Source of the DNA: Caenorhabditis remanei | Taxonomy: Eukaryota > Nematoda > Chromadorea > Rhabditida > Rhabditidae | Direction of reading: 5' to 3' | Assembly (NCBI RefSeq): GCF_010183535.1 | Contig: NC_071332.1 | Span: 11,098,001 to 11,162,000, forward strand | DNA length: 64,000 nt | Shown: positions 13,280-25,200 of the stretch, piece after piece | Numbering within the stretch: position 1 is the first letter of the stretch | Layout: the number at the start of each line of letters is the position of its first letter | Translations under genes and position numbers: made by a program | Notes under the pieces: model-generated | The model's database searches: none | What the model was told of the DNA's origin: nothing | The model's input: the letters and a program-made list of their open reading frames with translations, nothing else

Positions 13280-16200
13280 GTGAGTTTTTCAAGTATTCTC
13301 TTTGTCTTCGTGGAATATTCCGGCTAGTGAGTGTTGTGTGAGATGCCATGTCTGTTGCCATTGTTTTATGTTGCGTTTAATTTAGTTTTCACGTAGGAGC
13401 TTGAAACTTCAAACATGCATGTATTACATCAGATAAGCCTGTGCATTCTGATTTCAAAATTCAAGGTAATATCAACTTTTCCACCCCCGCACTTATTTTC
13501 AGATTAGAAATTCGAACATACTCGAAATGTGATGCGAGATTTTAAGAAAACCTATCATGTCGTGTAGTAGACGAATCGGTTATTATTAAGCTTTTTCAGA
13601 CTAATACCAGCTTTGTTAAGATTTGATAAATGAGATACCGTCAAGCCTCCTGTCGACCGGTTTGTTTTCAGATACGGGGTCACTTCTTTTTGCAAAGTGT
13701 ATCCGATTTCTCCAAACTTGGATAGCTTTGTGTTTTCATCATATATCACGATTCATGGGATTCCCTTGGCACATTTTCTGATAAGAACAGTAAATTGAAG
13801 ACAAGTTTTTGAATATCGGAGGATTTTGTGGATGATAGTCAGACTTCTCTATTAGAGGGTACCGCACCATTCAAAGTTTTACGGTTCATGGTTCAATTGA
13901 ACTTATAGAATCCCTTCACGATACTCTCTCCATCTGCCTCTGTCCCTTATCTGTTTCCAATTCTATTTTCGAAATAAGCAGAAACAAAACCGAAAATGTA
14001 TCGGATTTCGTGTCACTTCTCCATTTTTCACACACCCCTTCTTTCCGTTTTCATCCGGCATAGTGGACTTCATCCCTCTTTCTCACTATTTTTGTTTTTG
14101 TGTCCATCCAATTTTTGTTTCATCTTGATACCAAAAAGAAAGAAAAAGAGACCCCAAAAATAGAGCTGATGTGTTGAAAACAAAACAAAAACACATTGGG
14201 AAAACACTAAAAAAGAGAAAGGAGCAGAAGAAATAATGAGACTGACTATGAGAGCAATTATTTTGCTTCTGGAACACGTATCGTATATTGTTTCATGGTG
14301 GCTCTTTTGCTTGTATAATCTGGGATCTTTTAAATTGTACTTTTGAATCTACTTTTAAATTTTGATATCAAACCTCATTTTAAATAATTAAGAACATATT
14401 CAGAAAAATTGAATGTTCTTTGCTGTATATCTCTTAATATAAAAAATCTATTCAGAAAGAATAAGAGAAACTGGAAAATAAAACATTCTCTCACGTCTAA
14501 TCCTTTTTCAAATCTTTATAACCATCGACTCTAGTCCAGTTATTTCTTTTTCAAACTCTTGTTTGTTCTCTAAATTTTCAATTAAAAAAACATAATTCTC
14601 AACATAAAAACGCTCCTTTTCCATGTTGATCGGTCAAATTTATAATGAGGTTTTCCATCTAAACTCCACAAAAAGTCAAGAAAAACGGCTCAATTTCGCT
14701 TTTCAAGAGCAAATAGTTCGGCGTCGTCGACTCGAATTTCTTCTTCTTCCAAAGTTGGATGAAGGAAACAGGGTTGTTTTCTTTTCAAAGATTCGGATTT
14801 GTTGTAAAAACATTTGATCGACGTTTACGAGTTCATGGAAACTTATCAACTTTACGGTGATAAATCATTCCATTTTTATAATTTCTGGTTTTTTTTTAGT
14901 GAGAGGTTTCTGAAAAGGGATCTTATAAAATTAATTTTCCCTAAGTCGCTAGAAGTTTTGATAAAGGGACTCCTGTCTCTATAGCCAAACACTATCGAGA
15001 ATCTCTTTGTTTTTAAGTTCAAAAGTTCTTGTTCCCATGAAATCTGACCATTTCTATATTCTCTTTTGACCCAATTCGACCCGATTCGAGTGATTCTTCC
15101 ACCCTCAATAAAAGTTGTCTGATCTTCTTCTTCTCCTCTTTCATCAAGGGCACAAAAAATTGAATAGGCTCAAAATGAGGCACATCTCTTTTCCCTCATT
15201 CTCCCATTTTCTGAGCACAATCAATGCTTCCGACACTCTTTTTTTCTCGTCTTCTGGACACCAGTTTTCTATTCTTCGTCTTCCAAATCGAGAGAAAAAT
15301 TGAATGAAAAAAATGTATTTGTTTGTGTATCCTATCTGTGTGTGTGTATGTCAAATGCTCTGTTATTGAATGGATTCAAGCCACAAAAACGGAGATAAAT
15401 GCCAATAAAATGGATAATATAACGGATATTATTTGGCAGTTTTTGAAGCACAGCAGCCTTCATTCCAATCCATTTATGTCAGTTCTTTTCATTTGTTTTT
15501 CTCTGTTTCCATGCGATTGTTATCTTTTTTCACGGATACATTTCTAGATTTTTGAAGTTTGGGCTATAAATTCCAATTGTTGTTGTTGAAATCAATACTC
15601 AATCTCTCTCGGATCCAGTACCACTTAATTAGAAACTTGTGTAATTTCAAAAATTTTGAAAGTTTGGATTTCCATGAAAACCCAGGACATTAATTAATGC
15701 TCAAACCGTAAAAGTTCTCGTCGCCTTTCATTTAGAACTTGCACTTTTTCGTCTCAAAAACTATCGATCAAAATACTATTCCCTAGGTACACATGTATTC
15801 AAATTCTCCATTTCTTCTATTTTCTATTCACATCATCACCGCCATAATCCCATCCTACTGATAAAATGTATCTCTCTTTTGCTAATGCTCTCCATATCCC
15901 TTCTAACACCTTATTCTGCTCCTTCTGTTTCTTCTTCTTTTCACTGCTTCTTCTGCGTCTCTTCTATCCGGATGCCTTCAATCCTCGTGCTTCTATCGAT
16001 TCCGTCTGACGCCCTCCGGTCCTTCAGCACTATTTCAGATGGGGTGTGCTCAACGACTTCTATTTTTCTATTCACATGTACATAAAAGAGAAGGAAGAAA
16101 GGAAAAAAGAAGTATGACAATGATGATTTGTGCACTTTTCGAAGCTATTGCTGAGGCTATTTTTGTGATTTTTTGAGTTGGGAAGTTGAAGATTTTCACA

Positions 16201-19200
16201 GAAGGTTCGGAGGCTTGCGAAGGTCTATTTCCAGGACCTCACTGACTTGATTTTCATCTAATTTCAAATGATCACCACCGACCGCGTTTTGAATATCAGT
16301 GATTATTCAAAAACATTAATGAATACTCGTAGAACAATTCCTGAACCTCAAAATCTCAGTGTTTCTATAACGGGGTTGAAACACCGTCCGATCCATGGTC
16401 TCTTTAGAACGATGCTCCGAACTTTCTCTCAATTTCTTTTTCAATTTCCTCAATTTTCTTCAAAAAAATCCTTCTTCGACGTCTTCTTTTCTCTTCTTAT
16501 TCACACTTGACAAGTTCAGTTCAGCTGTCATGAAAAGAACGAAAAAATTCATCCTATTCTCTTTTCTTCCCCTTTTTCCCATTTTTTTCATAAACCATTC
16601 AAGTGCTCCTTTTTCGTTTTCAAACCCCCTTTTATTTTTTTCTATTCTTTTCAAAAGGGGGGTCACTCTTTCTGGATTATCATAAAGAGAAGCTTTTCAG
16701 TCTGCTTTTGACACTCTTTGACATTTTCTCATCTTCTGCACAACTGGTTTTGAAAAATAGAAAATGGTTCTTGTTACAAGATCTTCATGTCTTAATCAAG
16801 AAACTTCAGATATCTGAAACTTCGATTTAAATCACATATCTTTTCCAAAATCTTCAAAAAGAATTCATGTAACTTCTAATTTTGAAACCAAAAATGCTCC
16901 GAAATTCCAAATAAATTCCCTGAAACTTCTAACATTATGACCTCTTCGCGGAACAATAAATATGACATTTTATGCGTTTCCATCATCATTTTTCCATTCA
17001 ACGAGGAATTATTGTTGTGTGGTGGAAACAAGCAGACCACTTCTTTCTCCACTTCCAGCTATTCTCTTTCTCCCGCCCGCTTCCTTTTCACGAAATTTTC
17101 GTTCTGTTTTTGTTCCAGCCAAATCGAGAATTTCCACCTCTTTCCTTTTTTATGCGCGTGTGGGCCACTCCTCATTCATTTTCACACCTTCTTTTTGTTT
17201 TTCTTCTTCCTTTTTCTCAAAGAGTGAAAGAAGGTATTTTCATTCGAGGTCTGGGTTGGGACGTGAGATAACCACAGGGCAAACTCGTGGATTGCAAGAA
17301 TCCGATATACTGATTAAGAAATATTACCTTTCAGAAACATAACTGAAGACATAAATCTGATACTAGGGTCCAGATACATTGTTTTAAATAAGAAACTCCC
17401 GCTTTTTCAAATTTTTACAGTCTTACTTTTGTTTTTTCTCACCTGACATCTAATTTATTCAATTCAAAACCAAAAAAAACTAGAAAACCTCATTTTCATA
17501 TAAATCGAACAGGTGTTTTGGCTGAATTACTTCAGTTTCCGACCATCTAGATTTGAACACTTGAAATTAGATTGTGTAGGTTGCTGAGTTCAATTTATAG
17601 AGATTTTTGAAAACTAAAATTAAAGATCTGTTCTACCCAATGTCTTCTCTCTTGAAGTCTTCCATATTCACTGAGGCTACATTCTACCTTCTCCAACACA
17701 TCCATATCTTTGAAATTGTAGAAAACGTGCATAGAAAAAAAGTTAGACTCTGGAATAAAAAAGTGGAATTTTTTCCTCATTCTCAATGAGATGCACTTGA
17801 ATAAATTAACTTTTTGCTACAAAAAAGAGGATAGCAAAGAAATTTATTAGAAAAAGAAAGTTTCGTTTGCAACAGAATGTGCCATCACGTCAATCGGATG
17901 CACTTTTGATCATATTTTTTAAAGTTTCGGAACTTCTAATTCATTCTGGATTTGAGAAATTCAAGCTGGTTCTTCAAAAAAACCAAAATTCAAACTTTGG
18001 TCAGATCCTGAGAAAAAGGTTCTCCCGGATTTCTTTTTCTGAATTTTCAAAAATTCTTACTCTTTTTGTAGCATATGTGTATGTGCTCACTCAATTTTTG
18101 CTCACTCATCTCCTTCTTCTCCTTTCGTTTTTCTTTTTTTGGGACCGCCCGTCTTCTTTTTTTCTAACGAAGTATTTACGCATTGCTGAGCTCACATTAG
18201 TGGTTTGAATAGATGGATGCTCCCTCGACTCCTTTTCACTCCTCCCGGCTGCCAAAAACATGCGCTTCTTTTCTTTTCAGCCGTTTGTTGATAAAAATTT
18301 GTTCGATTAGTTCGCGGTCCGCTTCATTTCAGAAAAACGGAAGATGTTATCAAGAACTCATGCTCAAGACAATACAGAATTACCTGGTGATAATCAGTCA
18401 TCCGGACCATACTCACTCGTACTTACTAGTCAAGTTATTGAGGTGTTTCCACTATTCAGTCTATTCCCAACCAACCATTTTCTCATTTCCCAGTATTTAT
18501 TTCCAATTCCCTCTGATTTTTTCTCCTACCTTTTTAATGTACAGTTTTGTTGCTAAATGCATTACTTTCCATTCATTCTTTTTTTAAAACGCTCTCAACA
18601 TTTTCTGATTGTCTAACAAATTTTCAGACCATCTTAAAAGTACCACCTAGCATCTACTAACCAATTTAATAATTGATAACCCAAATAAGAACTAAACCAT
18701 GTCAGAAACGGACTTCAGGTAAAACACTCGTGTGTTTTCTTGTGTGACAGTAACAATCATTGTGTGAAATGAATGATTTTGTGGTGTGTTAAAGTGTGTT
18801 GACCTGGCTATGAAGTTGATGAAACTTTGAGATAAATATTAATGGAGAAAGTTATTTAGTTGCCACAGTTTCTCAATCTTTCTACTGATTGTGACTCAAA
18901 ATTGCCCCTAATTATCCCAAAATTGACTTCAATGTTTCTTCCCATCTCTTCCAAACCCTTCCATTGGAATTTCTAATGAAAAAGTAGACTCCTCGATATT
19001 TTTTCTCAAACCCCTCCCCCCTCCTCAGTACCCAACTCTTACCCCCTTTTTCTCCACTTCCCATCATGTCTCCTCATTAGAAATTTCAGAGAAATACGAG
19101 TAGTAGTTGAGGGAGCTCACTCCTTTTTTCGCTGTATTTTTTTGAGTTTTCCTCTTCCCCCCTGAGATGATACGTGTATAACATTCTCCATCAACATGTT

Positions 19201-20079
19201 TTTAGTTACGGCACATTTTGTATACCCCCGCAGAAAAAATGTTCATTTTTTTAAATACCAGTTCCGTTTACTGTCTCATTAGTGTTTTCGTTGTGTCTAG
19301 ACCTTTGTATCAGCGGCTCCAAGTGGGTGTGTTCATTGTCGTTGATTCTTGTTTGGGTATAGATATTGTACTGGAATATACGTTCGTAAATCTCGTGGTT
19401 TTGTACGGTTCGACCGAAAAACTTCAGGAATTCACAGCCCATCCCTGTCTGATCTATTTGGGACTTTCACCGTCTCCAGTGAACATCGATCCATCCACTT
19501 TCCTTCAATATGTTTTTCTCTATGACAAGACAATAATCCAATAAAACATCCTGAAGAGATGGAAAAAAGAGTCCTCCATAGTCTCTGTATCTCTTCGTCA
19601 CCAAGATCTAATAAAACCTTTCCGGCTCAGTAGCTTAAAAGTGCATTCTTTATGAGAATGTCAATGAGAGACATACAACGAAAAAAGAGAAACAGAAGAA
19701 TTGAAAAAAAATACATAGATGGGGGAGAAAAATGGAGAGAAGAGCCAAGGACCCCCACCAAATAAACCTATGTTTGTTGAGGGGTGGGTTGCTCTTTGTA
19801 GAGGTCCTTATGGCTGGCTGGGAGCCCCCGTTTTTAGATATTGACGTGGTGTGTTTTGTTTTGTAAGAGATGGTGTGTGAAGATAATTTATCTCGTTTTT
19901 AGAGACCCTTCTCCCGAAATTCCTTCGTGACCCCGTGAATTTGTCGAGTTGTTTTCTTCTGTTTTGTTATTGACTTGTGAATGAATATCTCTGTACCGTT
20001 TCACCCATTCACCTGAAAGCTTCCCGAATATGGGAGCTGTTCATACCTACTCAATTCATTTATTGAGAAATATTCAGTT
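13280..20079. other. Long non-coding stretch upstream of the SNT-3-like gene
   Basis: T- and CT-rich on +, dominated by short low-complexity frames (for example 16.3-17.3 kb, Phe/Ser-rich on +). I looked for an exon with a transmembrane segment followed by a basic/cysteine stretch, as most synaptotagmins have, and found none with correct splice sites and phase. It probably holds regulatory and 5' UTR intronic sequence. Confidence 0.45.
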
Positions 20080-20090
20080 TTTTTTCCAGT

Positions 20091-21349
20091 ATGTCTGTGT
20101 CCAAAAAGAAGGACGAGGACAAGGAGAAGAAGTTCCTCGGACGACTTCAGTACAAACTTGACTATGATTTCGATAAGAATGCGGTGAGTGAAAAAGCAGC
20201 CCGATCAAACCTATTTCTAACCAACTCAAATTTTCCAGCTCACCGTAGTCATCGTTCAAGCAGAAGAGCTTCCGGCAATGGATCTCGGAGGAACTTCGGA
20301 TCCTTATGTCAAACTGTTTCTTCTTCCGGAAAAGAAGAAGAAGTTTCAGACGAAAGTACAAAGGAAGTCGTTGAATCCGGTTTTTAACGAGAGTTTCACG
20401 TTCAAGGTGAATGACAAAGAATGTATCAGGACTTATAGCATTAATTTTTCAGATTCCATTCAGTGAAATTGCCGGACAGACATTGGTGCTGAATGTCTTT
20501 GATTTTGATCGTTTTGGAAAACATGACCAGGTAAATCATGTTGAGAGCAAAATCAGTAGAATGTATTGAGCGTTCACTAGAGATTTGAGATAACGAGACA
20601 GAACCTATCGAGTTGACTTAATGAACAAAATTTATGAGATCTTACTAGAAAATTTATTATCATGAATTTCCATTCACAGTAATCTTTCAGATCGGTCAAA
20701 TCTCGATCCCACTGGGAAAAATCGACTTGGCTGTGTCCATTGAGAAAACTGATCTCATCGAGAGTCCACCTGAGAATCGTCTCGGAGAAGTTTGTCTGGC
20801 TCTTCGATATGTTCCAAACAAGAACAAGTTATCTGTGGTGGTCATGGAATGCAAGAATTTGAAGAAAATGGACGTGTTGGGATTATCAGATCCTTATGTA
20901 AAAATCTATTTGATGATGGGTACAAAGCGTTTGGAGAAGAAGAAAACTACAATCAAAATGAAGACGTTGAATCCTTATTACAATGAATCGTTCAGTTTTG
21001 ATGTGACACCTGAGAAAATGATGGTGAGTTGTCTTTTTACTAGATTCTCTTCTTTGCTGAAGCTTTTCTTAACTTTCGTTCATTCTATTGTTTTCAGAGA
21101 GTCCACCTTCATGTCACAGTATCCGATTACGATCGTGTTGGATCGAATGAGAGAATTGGACAGGTAAGGAGAAAAGCCACAGTCCAAAATATATTGAATT
21201 TTTATATTAATATGCCATTCATATACTTTCAGGTAATCATCGGCACTTGTGCCACCGGCGTCGCCCTGAAACAATGGAATGATATGCTCGCCACACCACG
21301 TCGATCAGTTGCTCAGTGGCACACTTTGGTGCCGTTCAACGACGATTAA
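20091..21349 (+). CDS. snt-3: Synaptotagmin without a transmembrane anchor (SNT-3-like), tandem C2A-C2B
   Basis: Six phase-0 exons (20091-20183, 20239-20406, 20453-20530, 20691-21023, 21098-21163, 21233-21349) encode 284 residues. The ATG is two bases after a strong TTTTTTTTCCAG acceptor, so the mRNA is probably trans-spliced or has only a non-coding upstream exon. The N-terminus is short and highly charged ([14 protein letters not shown]), then C2A begins directly. C2A keeps all five Ca2+-binding aspartates (D46, D52, D104, D106, D112). C2B keeps D174, D180, D234 and D236, but the fifth position is Glu242. C2B also has the polybasic strand ([12 protein letters not shown]) and a C-terminal WHTL motif (275-278). 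Known synaptotagmins are Ca2+ sensors binding acidic phospholipids and SNAREs. C. elegans SNT-3 is, as I recall, similarly anchorless. I infer a soluble or peripherally membrane-bound sensor in neurons. Confidence 0.88.
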
Positions 21350-22215
21350 ATTGTACAATTTTTCAGTTTTCGGAATATCATGTATCGATTTTCAGGTCTT
21401 ATAATAATTCCACATCACCAGATCGATAGAGATTGTGATCTGTGATTATTTTAAGAATTTTTCTCTTTTTTAGTTTTGCATTGTCGATTTCTTATCTCAT
21501 ACGCTTTCACGTTCTCGTTTTTGCTGGAATATTCAGAAATATTTCCAGCTCAACAGAAAAAGGAACGTCTACATTTAACCTCGCTAGATCAAAAACAGAG
21601 CCCAATCGAACAAAACTACCCAAAAATTCTGTGACGCATAACTTTTTGTTTATATTTATATTGTCGATTCCTTCTCTCTTCCCACTCTTTCCTGCCTAAC
21701 CTTTCCCAATTCCAGTAGACTCATCCTTCCTTCTTCTTCTCTTTCAGAATATCATATTTCAATAACAATTATCATTCCTCCTCCCACTTCTCATATTTTC
21801 TCTATTCTTCACACTCTTTTCCCATTGAACCATTCCTTTATTTTGTGATCTTTCGTCGATAGTTTTTCACATAAAGTAATTTTCTTCGTTTTTTTGGATT
21901 TTCAGATGGGAAGCAACCCTCGGTTTTATACAAAAATAATCGTACAAGACGTGTTCAGAACTTCACAAAGTCGAAATGTACTGATTCTCTAAACCTCATT
22001 CACAAATTTGAGCATGAACTCTTAAAATTCTTCGAACACTCAAGAGTGTTCTAAAATGAAATTTAGAATAACATTGAGAGCACACTTCAGTGCCTGAACA
22101 TATTCCAATTTCTGATTAATTTTTCTTGTAATACTGAAAGAGCATTTAATAGATTCTAAAGTAAACTTTTATACCAAAATTCTCAACTTTCTCTGATAAA
22201 TTCCACTTTTTTCAG
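21350..22215. other. Gap between the SNT-3-like and amnionless-like genes
   Basis: Holds the synaptotagmin 3' UTR and the amnionless promoter or leader. The gap of over 850 bases between stop and next start argues against an operon. A TTTTTTCAG acceptor at 22,207-22,215, five bases before the amnionless ATG, suggests SL trans-splicing. Confidence 0.45.
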
Positions 22216-22220
22216 ATAAA

Positions 22221-25200
22221 ATGCTTCGAATATTGATATTTTTTCTTTCAAACTTGATATCACATATAAATGGAAACCATTTCACATTCGATGCTGTTAG
22301 CCTAATCACTAGTTCAGATAACTGGCTCAATGAGGAAATTCCATGTATTGGTAAGGAAGAATAACACTCGGAAACTGAGAAAAAAGAATCCATTTCAGGC
22401 GATCGTATTCGTTTTGATAATTCAATGCCTGTCGTTGCCTTCATGGACCATAATGTTGACGTTAGTTCCCATTCTTGAATCATGCTCACACCTAGAATTC
22501 ATTCAGGTTGAATCGATTCATTTACCAAACAATGGACTTATTGTTTTCACGGATAACGGAGCTAATTTCGGAGATGATGTTCATTGGCAGTGTGCCAAGG
22601 ATAATTTGGAAGAGCCGAAAGGTGAGCTGATAGTTTTCGACTTGTGAACCTTAATAGGAATACTTCATTTTTACTTCAAAGAAAGTTTTCCAGACGTGTT
22701 TTTCACTCGTGGAAACGGTCGTGACATATCGTTTTATAATCCAAAAAATTGGATTCCTGACCGGAAACTGTTTCTTCACATGAATCAAGTGCCGTCAGAA
22801 GTTGTGAGTTCGAATCAAAAACGAAAAATACTATACGTTTTCTGAACTCCTTCTCACTTCAGGACGATGTAACCGTTTCCTCAATGTCAAGTGCTCAAAT
22901 TTATCTGGACTTGCCGGTCAAAGTGAACACATTTCGATTCTACAAAAGAGAAGTTAGTTTAATCTTTCATTATTGATCCGAATTCTGAAATAACTTGCGT
23001 CATAATACTTTTCAAAAAAATAATGCTTCATTTATATATGGCGCGGAAAAAGGGAGAATTTTTGGAGGGTGATGGCACAGTACTCGTAAAAAAGGGATCA
23101 GTTTTCGGTGAGTGAGAGAATTTTTGGGATGCGGAAAACACATAAGCAAAATAAAGAAAAAAGTAGAATATGACATATAGGATACAAGGAAATGTACAAA
23201 ATGAGAGGATGGAGCAAAAGGAGAAAACATGGTTAAGAGTGGAAGAGGGGGAGATAAAAAAATATCAAATTGAATCAAGGCATTTGACCGATTGCATCAT
23301 CAATCGCCCAGACTCCCATTTTCATCTCTCGGATTATGAACGAGATAAAGATGTTCCAAGCTTCAAGGGCGGCTTCTCGTTCCTGAAATTATTAAGTTTT
23401 GGTTCCAATGTTGTAAATTATCAAAAATTATCAATAAAATGCCTCTAGTCCTGAACTAACCTGTGGCGATGTGAATTGGACTTCTGATATGATTGTCTGT
23501 ATCGTATTCTTGAATTCTTTCCACGCAGATGAGGAAAATACAATTTGTTTGTCAAAGTGAACTGCGCCAACACGTCGAATTCTCATTATGATATACTGTA
23601 AAACGTAGTTTGAAATATTATTGAGTTCGACACTCGACACTTACACTCTCTGCCTGATTACTCTGCATCAGATTCAGAAGTTCTGTAATGAATCCGGATA
23701 TTCGTCCTCCGATCTCTTGGAACTTCGCATGATCTATACTTCTTTTGCATGAACCGTTTAGAAGGGAGACTTTTTCGGGTTCCTGAAAGAAAGATTTTCA
23801 GTTGCATTCGATTATTCTGACTCCGTTTTTCTCAGATTCCAATAAAAACTACTTACATCTTTTTTGCACATAGTCGGATGTTTTCTAAACATATTCCACG
23901 CCACTCGAACTCCAATCTCTTCATTCGTCATTTCTTTCGCCTTCTCCCATGAAGATATCAAAATAGACAACCGATCTCCCAGAAGTTGTCTGAAACTGAA
24001 ATTCCACTTCATTTTTTGTGTCTAAGGGTGTTTCTAATCAATTCAAACCACACCAAACTACTATTCTACCATAAAATCTATACTTACCCAGAATCACAAA
24101 TCGTCTTCTTCCGTTTTATCGTCATTCTTTCATTCATTCTTGCACTTAACCACTCTGTCGCTTTCAAGTAGATCAAACAATTAGTAGCAGAATTGATGAG
24201 GACCAAAAAGTTACTCGTATCAATCAAGTAATAGTTAGTGACTCCAACCGTCACTTCCATTATATCCAGTGCGAACGTCATACTTCGGAACAACAGAAAT
24301 TTTATGACCAATAGGGCAGAAATGACTGTATTCATACTTTCTCTTGATGCATATCTTTCCAATAAATTATCAGTCATCTGGAACAGTTGACGACGTGATC
24401 GATTTGATCCTCGGAGGAAGAAAAGAGTTGCAATACTGACAAAGATGATCAGACAGGTTGGACCAATTGAGACAAAAAACATTCTCAGAAACATTCGATA
24501 CATCGAATAACTTGTGTCTGTTCTCAACCAAGTTGGCAGCAAATGATATGTGTTCTCGTTCGTTTCCAGATCGAAACAAGGCACACATTCGATTTCAAAG
24601 AACACTGGGAAGTTGAAAACGAATGCGGCTAGAGATAAAAGCAGTGGCATTCTGAACAGCCGGCGATACGTGGCACAGTAGATGAATGATATTCGTCGTT
24701 CACTTCGGAAGGATTGAACGATTACTGTAGATCGAGAAGTCCTGAATGGGTCTCGTGTTGCCATGAACCGTTGGAGAGTGATGGCAACAACACACCATGT
24801 CTGAATTTACTCAATGAGATAGAGTACCAGTGATGTATTTAAAACTCACCGATGCAGTGTTTGCAGTATGTGAGAACGCGTGAAACCATGGAACAAGATG
24901 ATTGAGTTGATCTAAATTGCAACCAAATGATAAGCCTATTCTCCTAATTGAATAGTAGAATAGGGAGGACCAGAGAAGTACAGTATCCCAGAATGCAAGT
25001 GCCAACATGGAAACTGCCAAAACGACTCCTCGATTACGATCCAGTGATGTGACATGTACACTTTTGACACCATTCAGATTTCCATATGTACCCAAAATGA
25101 CGACTGCACATGTTAAATATCCATTAACCATTAGGGAGAAAGCTCTGAAATTTTAGAAACGTTAACTTCTCTTTTCTGGAATAAAGTGCATTGCTATAAA

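Noticed and set aside
16268..17342. Several plus frames of 75-126 codons rich in Phe, Ser and Leu
   Set aside because: They read CT-rich sequence and the hydrophobic runs reflect composition. No in-phase splice path connects them to the synaptotagmin exon at 20,090.
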